From Malachius bipustulatus (taxonomy: Eukaryota; Arthropoda; Insecta; Coleoptera; Melyridae), in contig OU342639.1 in the NCBI GenBank assembly GCA_910589415.1, forward strand, positions 15,632,268-15,696,267: DNA of 64,000 nucleotides. The letters run 5' to 3'. How positions within the stretch are numbered: the stretch's first letter is position 1; each line of letters begins with the position of its first letter. Below, in pieces: positions 43,592 to 55,004 of this stretch. The position numbers were made by a program, and so were the translations under genes. Below the pieces are notes generated by a model, which did no database searches, was not told the origin of the DNA, and worked only from the letters and a program-made list of their open reading frames with translations.

Positions 43592-44450
43592 TGGTAGTGG
43601 AGTCCAATGGCTTGGTGTATTATTTTTGCTACTGTGTTGTGTCTACCAGTATATGCAGTTCCTGCAAGGAGCTTGCAACCAGAGGTGATGTGATCTATCG
43701 TCTCTGGAAATTGTTGGCATTTTCTACATGCGTCACTGACTATTGTTGCATCTGTTAATATGTGCTTTCTGTAGTTATTGGAAGCAATTACTTGGTCCTG
43801 GATGACAAGAAGAAAGCCTTCGGTTTCAGGAAAGAGAAGGCCGTTTTCCAAAAATCTATACGACAGCTTCTTGTTAATGTTGGAGTCATTGACTTGATTG
43901 TAGTGTCTGCCATGTAAAGCCTTAGAGGACCATATCTCTTTTTTTTTGTTCGACTGTTCTTGGATGTTGATCAGTTGGTGTTTGTGAATGAAGATTCAGC
44001 GGTGTGTAGTTCTTGTCTGTATGCACTATTGCTTTGTGTAGTTTGTGTTATTTTGAACGGAAGTATGTCTGGAGTGAATTCAATTGTTTGGCATGTAGTG
44101 AATGTAGATCTATTATTCCTCTCCCTCCTTCTTTTCTGCTTTGTTGAATCTTTCCTTACATGAGTTGGGGTGCAGTATTCTATTTTTCGTTAGGGCAGTT
44201 CTTGTTCGTATGTTTATGTTTTCCAGGTCTGTGGTCGACCATTTGATGATTCCGAAGGAGTAGGTGAGAATGGGAATCGCGTAAGTGTTAATGGCTTTAA
44301 ATAGATTTCCCGAGTTTAAGTGTGTTTTGAGAAGTTGGTTTAGTCTTTTTTCATATTCTGCTTGGAGCTGTGATTTTATTTCGGTGTGATTAAGTTTGAA
44401 GCTTTGTTGAAATCCCAGGTATTTATACATGTGATAATCTCGCAATCTCG
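43592..44450 (-). mobile_element. R4/Dong-like LINE, copy 2 (3'-truncated)
   Basis: Near-identical to copy 1 over shared bases. It covers RT thumb (44445-44113: YHMYKYLGFQQSFKLNHTEI, INTYAIPILTYSFGIIKW) and the zinc knuckle (43851-43592: CRKCQQFPETIDHITSGC). It ends abruptly at 43,592 before the endonuclease, where copy 1 continues. Upstream coding sense goes on to about 44,520 (LPNGDPDFNGPIIPI). Frames are broken between the two ORFs. Confidence 0.7.
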
Positions 44451-44643
44451 GTATGTGGTAGATTGGGATTATTGGTCCATTAAAGTCAGGATCGCCATTC
44501 GGTAGAAGAGTGGTGGTGAGGTTGGAGACACTTACTTGGTTTTAATGGGTTTTATTAACAAAAACAACTACATGGTTAAACTTAACTAATAAGATTAATT
44601 GACTAATGATTAATCGAACTAATCATTATCATAATAATAATAA

Positions 44644-45261
44644 TACTCCTACACTAATAATATACACTAATAAAGGGGGGTTGTCATTTCATCTCTAAAC
44701 AGTGCTTATAATTTTAGTGTTCATGTAAAATGGAACAATAACAATGTAAAATAAAGCAATATCAACAACCTAAACAGGAACACAGGACTAACTCAAATTT
44801 ATTATTTTTTTATAATAACAACCACAACATGTTAAGAGATAAAATAAATAAACAAATTGTACATCAGAGGACCCCCTCCCTTTCCTTATCTAGTTCTAGC
44901 TTACTTAACTTTGCGCTTGTGAAATTCAGTACATTCTAATTAATTAACATTACAAAAATTAAAAGCTAATAATACATTGAATAAAAGTTGCATCTCATAA
45001 AAATCCTATAAAATTTGATAAATTGAAAAGACTACTTAATTTTGTAAGGCGTATTATTCTCATTTTGATGTATACAGGATGATCAGAAACTGATGCACTC
45101 TGAACATGCTTGAACAAGATTGTACAAGGAGGATGATACTTTGTGGTCAAGATCACAATGTGAAGCACAAACTAATGTAATCAATTAATTATAACATCCT
45201 AATTATATCTAACTAATAACTAACACTAAAAAATATAAAATCATCCCAATTAATAATGAAA
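44644..45261. repeat. Diverged repeat, copy left of the BEL element
   Basis: Begins ACTCCTACACTAATAA...GGGGGGTTGTCATTTCATC. The first ~320 bp recur right of the BEL element (52235-52520) with scattered substitutions and small gaps. No ORF. Confidence 0.6.
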
Positions 45262-45266
45262 CTCCT
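45262..45266. repeat. BEL 5-bp target-site duplication (left)
   Basis: CTCCT directly before the 5' LTR; repeated at 52235-52239. Confidence 0.8.
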
Positions 45267-45707
45267 TGTTTCATGTTCATTTTTAAATCCTTGCCGCCTT
45301 CCTTTTACCCCGTCCCTTTTGGTTCGACCTATAACGTCTATGCGCAAGGGCACAGGTGTCGTCGCCGTCGCGAGACCGGGCGGTAGTAAGTAGATAACGA
45401 GTCGTCACCGTGGTCGGAGTGAAAATATATTCGTATTTGTGAACTTCTTCACTGATTCGTCGTGTCCTGTCTTCGCCCCTTCAGAAGCAGGAAAATACAT
45501 GCCGGGCCCGTGCGAAGCTGTCTACCACATCGAACAACAAGATTATTATTGAATTTAATCAATCAACTGGTTATGGTATTTAGACTCATCACCTAACGTC
45601 GTTAAAAAGGTAGGTCAACCATCTTCCATTGTTATTTTCTTCCCGTCGATTAATTCATTAATAATCCCATCCGTTCAAATTTATGCTCCATGAACAATCT
45701 TCGTTCA
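45267..45707 (+). repeat. BEL/Pao 5' LTR
   Basis: 441 bp, TGTTTCATG...CTTCGTTCA. By eye it matches the 3' LTR base for base, implying recent insertion. It contains AATATATTCG and downstream signals for transcription that I cannot define further. Confidence 0.9.
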
Positions 45708-46419
45708 TTTTATGGTCCTTCTAGCCCCATTTGAAAAGCTCTATTAACATACAGCTCATTATTTGTAAATTAATACCGTCAAAAAAAAAAAGAAATTATC
45801 TGTGTTTTGTCTTGTGATTTGCATGGGTAATTTATTTTAAGATCGCATTTGAAATCATACCTATTGATTTCAGAAACAATTAGGGAAAGTTTTTGGAAAA
45901 ACAATTTCTCGACATCTGCAGCATTGCGCTTCTGTTTTCGTTTTCGTAGGTACCTTTATTTACGCACGCAGTAGTGTTTTGTATTTGCCGTAGTGGTGAT
46001 AGTGGTGGTGTAGCTCGAGCTCGAGTTCGCCCTAGCACGGTGGTCTCGTCTGGTTTCAAGCAATTTCTCGCTGAAATTATTATCCTCGCGAGCATCACCT
46101 TTTGTTCGTCAACATTTTCTTTCTTGTTAGTTGACTTTCAAGAAGAAATATTTATTCACTCGGTTGGGTGAATTTTTACGTAACGAATTTATTCCTTCTC
46201 ATCGAAATTTATTCATAATAGATTGGTCAGAACATAGGTAGGTACTTTTATGTACTTTGTTGTCTCGGTGGTTTTTTAATGATTTTATTTGCGCCCGTCA
46301 GTAAATAATTATTATTATTACCGATTGCCTTTGTTTTTGAATTATTGTTTTTTGTATCTCGTTACTACATTGACTAATTAAGGCCTTTATTATTTAATTG
46401 GTAGATTAATTGTTACGCC
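45708..46419 (+). other. BEL/Pao leader
   Basis: 712-bp 5' untranslated region. TGGTCCTTCTAG directly after the LTR resembles the conserved post-LTR motif of many insect BEL elements and may be the primer-binding site; the tRNA was not identified. The ORFs seen here are shadows. Confidence 0.5.
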
Positions 46420-49400
46420 ATGACAGATAGTAATTATACTATGGAAAAAGCCATCATTTTGGCTAAAATTACTATTGGAAGGTTAGCTCCTTTGGCAGTC
46501 TTGGCTGATAAAGCTAAGGATGACAGAGATGTTTGTTCTGAATTGAGCCAGTCATTTGATGAAGCTTCATCATTATACCACGAGTTTCAGTTAGTCGTTA
46601 AGGGAACTTTATATGATGATTCATGCGAGAATTTTGAAACCGTTTGCGGGCAAATTGTCGAGATTGATGCGTTGTTCAGGAAGATCAGGATTGCTCATTC
46701 ACGGTTTGGCACAGAATTATCGTCGAAACCTTCGCCCATTATCAAAGCTAATTCGTCAGAATCATTGACTCCAACTCGATCTCTTCCGGAGTCTCAGGCA
46801 GGTTCTTCCGACGCTTTGAATAGGTCATTGAATGTCAAACTTCCTCGTATTAGTCTACCCATTTATGACGGATCGTTGGAATCTTGGTCATCTTATTACA
46901 ATTTATTTTGTGCGTTGATACATGAGAATAGTTCATTATCGAATATTGAAAAATTTCAGTATTTAATTTCGACTCTCTCAAAAGAGCCGTTGGCTTTGGT
47001 TAAACATCTACCTCTTACGTCTGACAATTATGTCATCGCTTACCAGTCCTTGGTGGATCGTTATCAAAATGACAGGGTTCTGGCCACCTTATATTGGAGA
47101 TCGGTCTTTGAGGCTTCGAAGGTCTCATCAGAGTCTAGTCATGCTCTTCGGACTTTATTGAACACGTTTGTTGAAAACATCACAGCATTAGAAAGAATCC
47201 CTAATTTAGATTTATGGGACTTCACAGTCTTCAATGTGTTTGTTCAGAAGTTGGATAGTGGGACACGCAAACGATTTGAAATGGCATTTGCTCAGACTGA
47301 ATTTCCTACCTTCGACGATTTGAAACAGTTTGTTAACGATCAATGCCGCGCTTTAGAAGCTAGTTCATTTACTAATCAGCCTAGTTCCACGCCAAAATTG
47401 GGTACTGTTGAACGTAAGCCAGTTACTAATGGGTCTAGAAACGCATCTTCGTCTTATCGTCATAGATCTCAGGCGTTATTGGCTTCTTCTGCGGATGCAT
47501 CAGCGTCAAATGCATCTTCAGTGAGATCTAACTGCTTCCATTGCAAGGGTGCATCACATAAAATTGTGAATTGCCCTTCATTTTTAGACCTTTCGCCATA
47601 CAATCGTCATTTGTTGATCAAGGCTGCAAAACATTGCAACAATTGTTTGAAACCGTCACATACGATGAAATCATGTACGTCTTCGTCTAGGTGTCAACAT
47701 TGTTCACAACCACATCATTCATTACTTCACTTTGCCGGTAGCAAGGATAATCCGTCGTCAAGCGCAACATCTAATACGTTGCCTAATGGTGTTTTATCAG
47801 ATTCACCAGTCACATTATCGTCCACAGTAAATTTGACATCTTCATCCGATACGACTTTGGTTTTGTTGTCCACGGTAGCATTGGAGATTCAAGATCGTTT
47901 TGGTAATTACAAGCAGGTTAGAGCCCTTTGTGATTCCGGTAGCCAGTCTACTTTTATAACCGCACGATGTCGCAAACACCTTGGTTTGGCTATCGATCGC
48001 TCATCGATACCTCTTGCTGGTTTAGGTCAAACAGCCATTACTTCCTCTCACGGGCGTACTAACTGTCAAATTCGTCCGATCGGTTCGCCAGAGCAGGTTT
48101 GTAAGGTTTCTGCAATTGTGCTTCCAACGATTTGTTCTAATCTTCCGGCCGTGCCTCTACCACACACAAGGTCGTTTGAAAATTTACCGTTAGCTGATCC
48201 TCATTGGAATGTCCCATCGTCGGTGGACATGCTTTTGGGAGCTGATATATTTGCTCATATTGTTCGTGGTGGTTTTATCGCTGGTGATACTGATCATCCA
48301 GCAGCCATGAATACTATCTTTGGCTGGGCATTATTTGGAAATATTTCTTGTACCAGTCCATCTCCAACGAGGTCCTTCTTCGTCATGACAAATCCTTCGC
48401 TTGATGATACCTTAAAGGCCTTTTGGAACGTTGAAGAAGTTCCCAACGTCGTTAGCAAATCTCCAGAGGATCAGAGTTGTGAATCGTCTTTTGTTAATGA
48501 TCATTATCGTAACCAATCAGGTCGGTTTTGTGTATCCTTGCCATTCAAGGAACCAAATTCGTTGCCTTCATTCCTTGATTCTGAGAAAATCGCGGACAAT
48601 CGTCTCCGTACTCTTGAACGTCGCTTATCCAAGGATTCGGCGCTTCGTGACAAATATAATGAATTTCTGTCGGAATACATCGCATCTGGGCACATGTCTC
48701 TTTTAACGTCAACCCCGTCAGATTCGAATTGCTATTTCATTCCCCATCACTGCGTCTTCAAGGGTGAGGGAATCTCTTCAAAGATTCGAGTGGTGTTTGA
48801 TGCGTCGGCTAAAGCGTCAAATAATGTTTCACTTAACGATGCATTGTTTGTCGGGCCTAAACTTCAAAATGACATTTCTGTCATTTTACTTCGTTTTCGT
48901 CTTCATGAATATGTGTTCACTTGTGATATACGACAGATGTACCGTCAAATTTTGGTGACAGAAGCCCATCAATCGTTTCAATTAATTCGGTGGCGTTCGT
49001 CGCCCGAAGACCCTATTGACACATATCGTTTGAACACTGTCACTTATGGAGTGTCCAGCTCTCCTTTTCTCGCTATTCGTTGTCTTTTGCAACTAGCGCA
49101 AGAGGGCGAACAAGATTTCCCACTTGCCGCGCATGCGATTCGTAATGCATTGTACGTTGATGACTTTGCAACCGGGGCAGACGATCTTCAGACTGCCTCA
49201 GAGTTGAAGAGGCAACTCATTGGTTTATTGAAAGGAGGTCAATTCGAACTTCGAAAATGGGCTTCGAATCATCCTGACCTTTTACTTGGACTACCTGCTG
49301 AGCATTGTCAAATTCATGCATCGTCGTTTGATTCTGATTCTGACACAATGCTTAAGATTCTTGGCTTGCTGTGGCAATCGTCTAGTGATTCTTTCTCATT

Positions 49401-51678
49401 CAGCGTTAAGCAGATTGAGTCACCATGTACAAAGCGATCTATTTTATCTGAAATTGCTCGCATATATGATCCTTTGGGATTCTTGTGTCCTATCACTTTT
49501 TTTGCGAAACGTCTCATTCAGCACTTGTGGTCTTTGGGATTAGACTGGGATTCTGAACCCCCGTCTGACGTCTGCGAACAATGGAAGCATTACAAATCGT
49601 CACTTCCTGTCATATCTGAACTGAGCATTCCTCGCCGTTTGAAGCTTGTTTCATCGACATGCCAGCTTCACGGATTTTGTGACGCGTCTGAGTCTGGCAT
49701 GGCAGCTGTTGTTTATTTTCGGTGTGTTGATCCAGAAGGGATGGTTCATGTGTCTTTTGTCATGGCCAAGTCCAAGGTCGCCCCGTTGAAGCGAATCTCT
49801 ATTCCGCGCCTTGAACTATGCGCAGCGGTTTTGCTAGCCAAATTAATTGCTCATATCATTCAGAATTGTTCTGAAAGCGTCGTCATCGAGCAAATATTTG
49901 CATGGAGTGATTCGACAGTCACTCTTTCATGGATCCGTTCGTCTCCACATAAGTGGAAAACGTTTGTGGCTAATCGAGTCACATATGTTCAAGAAAGAGT
50001 TCCTCCCGATCGTTGGCATCATGTTCGGTCGGCTGAAAATCCAGCTGATCCAGCATCACGTGGTCTTTTTCCCCGCGAACTTTTAATAAGTTCTCTATGG
50101 TGGGCGGGGCCGCATTGGCTTACGGAATCTCCGGAAAATTGGCCTTTAAATTCATCGTCGTCCACTGGTGTGGATATAAATGAAGAAGCTAGGGTTGTCG
50201 TGTTACACTCTCATGTCGTCACGTCAGATATTGAGATTTTGCTAACTCGATTTTCCTCTCTACGCAAAATACAGGGCATTGTGGCTTACTGCCTGCGTTT
50301 TCTTCACAACGCTCGTCATAAGCCCAAAATTGTTGGTCCGTTGACAGATGCAAAATTACATCAGTCTTTGTTGTTAATCGTCAAGGCGGTTCAGGCAGCT
50401 ATCTTTCAGCCAGAACTTGCCAAACTGCAAAGTGGACAGCCTTGTAGTAAATATCTGCAAAAATTGTCTCCCTTTATAGATAATGCGGGTATTCTTCGCG
50501 TCGGTGGTCGTCTGGCAAATTCGTCATTGCCATTTGGTACCAAACACCCTGCTTTACTTCCAAGTCGTCATCGTTTGACTGAACTAATAATTTTGCAAGT
50601 TCACAATCGTCATCTGCATCCAGGGATTCAAACAACTATGTATCTGATACAACAGAATTTTTGGATTCTCGCCTTTCGTCAAACAATCCGTCATTACTTG
50701 AAAACGTGCAACCGTTGCTTTCGGGTTCATCCACGTTCTCTTACACCCCCCATGGGCAATTTGCCCTCGTTTCGTGTAAGTCAGGTTAAAGCTTTTAGTT
50801 GTGTAGGTGTGGATTACGGAGGTCCTTTTCCCATTTTGATGTCACGTCATCGAGGTGCTCGTACCCAAAAGGCTTATTTGTGCTTGTTTGTTTGCGCTGC
50901 AACAAGGGCCATTCACGTCGAAGTCGCTTCAGACTTATCAAGCGAAACGTTCCTCGCTGCCCTTCGTCGATTTATCGCTAGACGAGGACGTTGCTCGTTT
51001 CTTTTCAGTGACTGTGGCACGAACTTTGTCGGTGCCCATCGTTTGCTCGTCGAATACATGAAATCCGCTGTGGAAGCAGAGTCCATCGAATGGCGCTTTA
51101 ACCCGCCTTCCTCGCCTCACTTCGGAGGGTTATTCGAAAGTGGAATTAAGTCCGTGAAAACTCATCTGGCCAGGGTCATTGGTCAACAAATCTTAACATA
51201 TGAGGAACTCAACACTCTTCTTGTTCAAGTCGAAGCGGTGTTGAATTCGCGTCCGTTGTGTGGTGTCAGCGCTGATCCTAATGACCTAACCGTTCTCACA
51301 CCCGGTCATTTTCTTACTCTTGAAACCCTAACAGCACCACCTGATCCAGATCTATCCCATTTGAAACTTTCTCGTCTGTCTCGTTGGCAATTAGTGCAAC
51401 GTTTGCACTATGATTTTTGGAAACGGTGGAAGAACGAATATCTTCATACGTTCTATCAACGTGGTAAATGGAGTAAGACCAAGACATTTGATGTTGCAGA
51501 TGTCGGGACATTGGTACTGATCAAGGATGAACTTGCCCCTCCCCTTCAGTGGAGGCTTGGCAGAATTGTTCACCTTCATTTTGGGTCAGACAAAATTGCT
51601 CGAGTCGCTACACTTCAAACGAAAACCGGGCTCCTTAAGAGACCCCTCGTTAAGTTGTGTCCTTTACCGTCACAATAA
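46420..51678 (+). CDS. gag-pol: BEL/Pao Gag-Pol polyprotein, intact
   Basis: One uninterrupted 1752-codon ORF from ATG 46420. Residues ~140-330: DUF1759-type Gag (LPIYDGSLESWSSYYNLF). ~371-430: Cys/His knuckles (CFHCKGASHKIVNC, CNNCLKPSHTMKSC, CQHC). ~503: protease CDSGSQSTF. ~790-1000: RT with YVDDFATGAD at ~911. ~1083: RNase H (HGFCDASESGM). ~1396: integrase zinc region (RHLHPG...CNRC). Catalytic core D ~1463 (GVDYGGPF), D ~1529 (SDCGTNF), E ~1567 (FGGLFESGIKSVK). C-terminal DUF5641-like domain to the stop. No separate envelope ORF follows, so an intracellular retrotransposon is expected. Gag and Pol are in one frame, as usual for BEL. Confidence 0.95.
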   Translation: MTDSNYTMEKAIILAKITIGRLAPLAVLADKAKDDRDVCSELSQSFDEASSLYHEFQLVVKGTLYDDSCENFETVCGQIVEIDALFRKIRIAHSRFGTELSSKPSPIIKANSSESLTPTRSLPESQAGSSDALNRSLNVKLPRISLPIYDGSLESWSSYYNLFCALIHENSSLSNIEKFQYLISTLSKEPLALVKHLPLTSDNYVIAYQSLVDRYQNDRVLATLYWRSVFEASKVSSESSHALRTLLNTFVENITALERIPNLDLWDFTVFNVFVQKLDSGTRKRFEMAFAQTEFPTFDDLKQFVNDQCRALEASSFTNQPSSTPKLGTVERKPVTNGSRNASSSYRHRSQALLASSADASASNASSVRSNCFHCKGASHKIVNCPSFLDLSPYNRHLLIKAAKHCNNCLKPSHTMKSCTSSSRCQHCSQPHHSLLHFAGSKDNPSSSATSNTLPNGVLSDSPVTLSSTVNLTSSSDTTLVLLSTVALEIQDRFGNYKQVRALCDSGSQSTFITARCRKHLGLAIDRSSIPLAGLGQTAITSSHGRTNCQIRPIGSPEQVCKVSAIVLPTICSNLPAVPLPHTRSFENLPLADPHWNVPSSVDMLLGADIFAHIVRGGFIAGDTDHPAAMNTIFGWALFGNISCTSPSPTRSFFVMTNPSLDDTLKAFWNVEEVPNVVSKSPEDQSCESSFVNDHYRNQSGRFCVSLPFKEPNSLPSFLDSEKIADNRLRTLERRLSKDSALRDKYNEFLSEYIASGHMSLLTSTPSDSNCYFIPHHCVFKGEGISSKIRVVFDASAKASNNVSLNDALFVGPKLQNDISVILLRFRLHEYVFTCDIRQMYRQILVTEAHQSFQLIRWRSSPEDPIDTYRLNTVTYGVSSSPFLAIRCLLQLAQEGEQDFPLAAHAIRNALYVDDFATGADDLQTASELKRQLIGLLKGGQFELRKWASNHPDLLLGLPAEHCQIHASSFDSDSDTMLKILGLLWQSSSDSFSFSVKQIESPCTKRSILSEIARIYDPLGFLCPITFFAKRLIQHLWSLGLDWDSEPPSDVCEQWKHYKSSLPVISELSIPRRLKLVSSTCQLHGFCDASESGMAAVVYFRCVDPEGMVHVSFVMAKSKVAPLKRISIPRLELCAAVLLAKLIAHIIQNCSESVVIEQIFAWSDSTVTLSWIRSSPHKWKTFVANRVTYVQERVPPDRWHHVRSAENPADPASRGLFPRELLISSLWWAGPHWLTESPENWPLNSSSSTGVDINEEARVVVLHSHVVTSDIEILLTRFSSLRKIQGIVAYCLRFLHNARHKPKIVGPLTDAKLHQSLLLIVKAVQAAIFQPELAKLQSGQPCSKYLQKLSPFIDNAGILRVGGRLANSSLPFGTKHPALLPSRHRLTELIILQVHNRHLHPGIQTTMYLIQQNFWILAFRQTIRHYLKTCNRCFRVHPRSLTPPMGNLPSFRVSQVKAFSCVGVDYGGPFPILMSRHRGARTQKAYLCLFVCAATRAIHVEVASDLSSETFLAALRRFIARRGRCSFLFSDCGTNFVGAHRLLVEYMKSAVEAESIEWRFNPPSSPHFGGLFESGIKSVKTHLARVIGQQILTYEELNTLLVQVEAVLNSRPLCGVSADPNDLTVLTPGHFLTLETLTAPPDPDLSHLKLSRLSRWQLVQRLHYDFWKRWKNEYLHTFYQRGKWSKTKTFDVADVGTLVLIKDELAPPLQWRLGRIVHLHFGSDKIARVATLQTKTGLLKRPLVKLCPLPSQ

Positions 51679-51779
51679 GCAAGACACAACACATGTAAAT
51701 AGTTAGAATTCTAACTTCATTCGTTTCTTTTTTTTTTTTCTTCTCTTCTCATCAGAAAATTACTTTATTTTATAGTAAT

Positions 51780-51793
51780 TTTGGTGGGCGGTA
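51780..51793 (+). promoter_or_regulatory. Candidate polypurine tract of BEL
   Basis: TTGGTGGGCGGTA lies immediately before the 3' LTR, where second-strand priming starts in LTR elements. It is short and interrupted by pyrimidines. Confidence 0.35.
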
Positions 51794-52234
51794 TGTTTCA
51801 TGTTCATTTTTAAATCCTTGCCGCCTTCCTTTTACCCCGTCCCTTTTGGTTCGACCTATAACGTCTATGCGCAAGGGCACAGGTGTCGTCGCCGTCGCGA
51901 GACCGGGCGGTAGTAAGTAGATAACGAGTCGTCACCGTGGTCGGAGTGAAAATATATTCGTATTTGTGAACTTCTTCACTGATTCGTCGTGTCCTGTCTT
52001 CGCCCCTTCAGAAGCAGGAAAATACATGCCGGGCCCGTGCGAAGCTGTCTACCACATCGAACAACAAGATTATTATTGAATTTAATCAATCAACTGGTTA
52101 TGGTATTTAGACTCATCACCTAACGTCGTTAAAAAGGTAGGTCAACCATCTTCCATTGTTATTTTCTTCCCGTCGATTAATTCATTAATAATCCCATCCG
52201 TTCAAATTTATGCTCCATGAACAATCTTCGTTCA
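51794..52234 (+). repeat. BEL/Pao 3' LTR
   Basis: 441 bp, apparently identical to 45267-45707, followed by CTCCT (target duplication). Confidence 0.9.
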
Positions 52235-52520
52235 CTCCTACACTAATAAAGGGGGGTTGTCATTTCATCTCTAAACATTATATATAATTTTAGTGTTCAT
52301 GTAAAATGAAACATATCAACAGCCTAAACAAGAACACATGACTACATTAAATTTATATTTTTTCATAATACACAACTACAGCATGTTAACAGATAAAATA
52401 AATAAACAAATTGTACATCAGAAGAACTCCCCCATCCTTATCTAGTTAATGCAGTGACACTTGTTCATTTGTTAAATTCAGTACAGTCTAATTAATTAAA
52501 TCTTATTAATAAATTAATAA
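52235..52520. repeat. Diverged repeat, copy right of the BEL element
   Basis: Starts CTCCTACACTAATAAAGG and follows 44,644-44,960. The BEL element integrated at the very start of this copy. Confidence 0.6.
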
Positions 52521-52861
52521 GATTCAATAGACACATTTGATACTCTTACTAGTTTCTCAGGATTAGGATAATTGTATATACAGTATATACACATTATAAT
52601 AATAGCTACAACATAATTTACTTACATTAAATACTCAATAAACTACAGAAATATTTCAAATAAAGATGTTCTTTAAGCCTATTAAACTGGACATTAAATA
52701 TTTTGACATATAATATTTTTCACTTGCCTTGAATCAATCAATTCGTCCAGAGCTAATGAAGATGCTACAAATGAGTGATTCAAGTTATTTTGTGGTTCTG
52801 ATTACATTACATTCAACATACTAACATCATTTTTTATGCACGAATAAAAAATATAATTTCA

Positions 52862-52899
<38 letters not shown>
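52862..52899. repeat. (ATT)n microsatellite
   Basis: About twelve perfect ATT units directly before the minisatellite. Confidence 0.9.
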
Positions 52900-53012
52900 G
52901 GTCTTGGGAGGCTTCTCTCGTTGGTCTTGGGAGAAGGCTTCTCTCGTCGGTTTTAGGAGGCATCTCGTTGGTTGTGGGAGGCTTTTCGTCGGTCTTGGGA
53001 GACGTCTGTTTA
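52900..53012. repeat. Minisatellite, ~24-27 bp units
   Basis: GGTCTTGGGAGGCTTCTCTC and variants repeat about five times with drifting length. A plus-strand open frame across it is a by-product of the repeat (Gly/Arg/Leu-rich) and not called as a gene. Confidence 0.7.
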
Positions 53013-53119
53013 TTTTTTTCCTTTCCTTTCGGCTGGCCGTTTTTGTTTATGGCGAGGACTCGCAGAAGAGGCCTGTTGAATCAAAATTAACATTAATCTT
53101 ATTTGTTACCACAGAATGA

Positions 53120-54340
53120 GATGTTTCGAAAACGAATCTGCAACAAACTATGTATTTCGTGGTATTTTCAAAGCCCAGTAACCTCCATACTGATATCGAA
53201 GCATGAAAAATTCCATTTACAAAGCTACTTTACAATGATGTGATAAACTTGATGCTATCCAAAAACTTCTGACACTTGGGATTTACCAAAGCCATACAAT
53301 ATTTATTTCTTTGTTTACGCCAAAATGGCGCAGAATCTCCTAATTTGCAATAAAAAACAATTTGAAAATAAGAACTGCAAGAATATGAACAAATAACAAA
53401 TTAAAAACAAATAACTAACAAATAATAATGAAATCTGGTTATAAATACCCCAGAAAGGTTCTCTTCTTCAGTTTTTTTATCCGAAGACCAGCGCCTTCGG
53501 TCAATTCATCCACACTCTTTCCTTTTATCTCCGTCTCGGTCTCTTTTAAATATTCCATGAGAGGAGTCGGATCGGAAGAGGGGTTCTTCCCTCATTTACA
53601 TGATCAGCCAAGTTTCAAATTTCCATTTCCAAGTTTCAAGGAAAGGGTTCAGTAGCTTTAAACATTGTAATGAGAATAAATTATAAGCACTTACATTGTG
53701 TTGTTCATATAATACGTTCCTTCTAGTTCAAGGATGGGCTAAAATTCATAGGCAATACCGACGTTGTCATATCGGGCCGTAGAGGTGAAACTCGAATCGT
53801 AGTCGATACTCGATAGTTATTGTGACTACGTGTATTCTATTCATTGAGATTACCAAAATAATTAACATTTTATCGCACAAATAAAAGTACAATTTCTATT
53901 TCGGTTTTCGTGGTTTTACTGCCCGATGGTGCTACTGTTTTGGATCTGTGCTTTAATAAGTTTATCTTGGGAGTGACATACATTAAAAACTATGCATTTT
54001 CGGATCAATGTTTATGTGAACTAATCTTCCTAAATTCACTTAAAGAAGCACCCCGTGGAGTAATACTTAAAAAACACCCTGTACGTTTAATATCTTATTT
54101 GAACCATTACAGAGTTACTAGAAATAAATACTAGATGACATTCGTAATTAAATTAATTTTCCTAACAAAAATGAATTATGGGAGCTAAAGCAATATTAAA
54201 ATACATATAGTGATTCGGTGTCAGTGAATTAGGTCAGAGCAACTATAAAATCTCTTTTATCTGAAGGGATAATAATATTTGATATTCTTGTCTTTATTTG
54301 CCAATGGTGACTTGGTTGGTCTTATTTTGTGACTTACTAC
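53120..54340. other. Intergenic tract
   Basis: No supported gene. Plus-strand open stretches at 53428-53655 and 53910-54134 have no recognisable content. Confidence 0.4.
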
Positions 54341-54344
54341 TTAC

Positions 54345-54970
54345 TCAACCCACTCTCGCATACTTGGAAAGGTTTGGATTCAATCAATTTTTGACCAGCA
54401 GACGACGCATGTAAAGCTACAGATTGCGTTGGGGTCTCTGAAAGTTCCATTACTAGACCAATTTTACTGCAACGATGCACTGTCTCAATTGCATTCTTCG
54501 TCGTCATGTGTTCAAACCTTAATAAATTTATACTTCAATAAAATTAATTCATAGCTAGCTACAGAATAATTACCTGGTTCCCGCCACATTTCTCTGCAGG
54601 TACAGTCCCTAGCTCTTTACTAAGAGCCCTGTCAATGAGATTCACAATATACGATTTAGACCTATGCAGTTCCAAAGCTGTATGATCATCCATAATTTGC
54701 TGCCCTTCCATCGACATGGACTTCTGACTTTTTCCTCGTTGCTTGGGACTTTCCAGTAGCGCAGTGACGCTGTCTTGTCCCTCCCCCTCACCTTCACGAA
54801 CTTCTTCCTGCTACTCGGCACGGTACGTCACCTCCAAGTCTATTTCTCTATCACTGACAGCTGCACTAGTCTCTTCCTCAACAGTTGTTATTTTCTCTCT
54901 TTCTTTGTATTCGAGTAATTCTGCTTGCTCGCTTTTGGTATTTGGTATTTGGTATTTTAACTAAATGTGA
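54345..54970 (-). pseudogene. Host-like two-exon gene fragment of unknown family
   Basis: Minus-strand segment from ~54,960 reads LLEYKEREKITTVEEE, then an in-frame TAG near 54,818, then EGEGQDSVTALLESPKQRG, DDHTALELHRSKSYIVNLI and KELGTVPAEKCGGN, reaching a GTAATT donor at 54573. A second stretch (about 54,520-54,345: FEHMTTKNAIETVHRCSKIG, SAGQKLIESKPFQVC) ends at a stop. The two look like successive exons, though the simplest splice is not in phase. The stop suggests a pseudogene. Confidence 0.35.
54934..54960. repeat. Short tandem repeat TTTGGTA
   Basis: Three copies of TTTGGTA in tandem. Confidence 0.7.
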
Positions 54971-55004
54971 GAGATGGTCTATGTGGTCCCAAACACTGAA
55001 GCCA

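Noticed and set aside
52898..53119. Plus-strand ORF over the minisatellite
   Set aside because: Its composition comes from the repeat unit; no conserved motif.
54743..54964. Plus-strand Ser-rich ORF
   Set aside because: Antisense to the better supported minus-strand coding pattern with Glu/Gly-rich composition.
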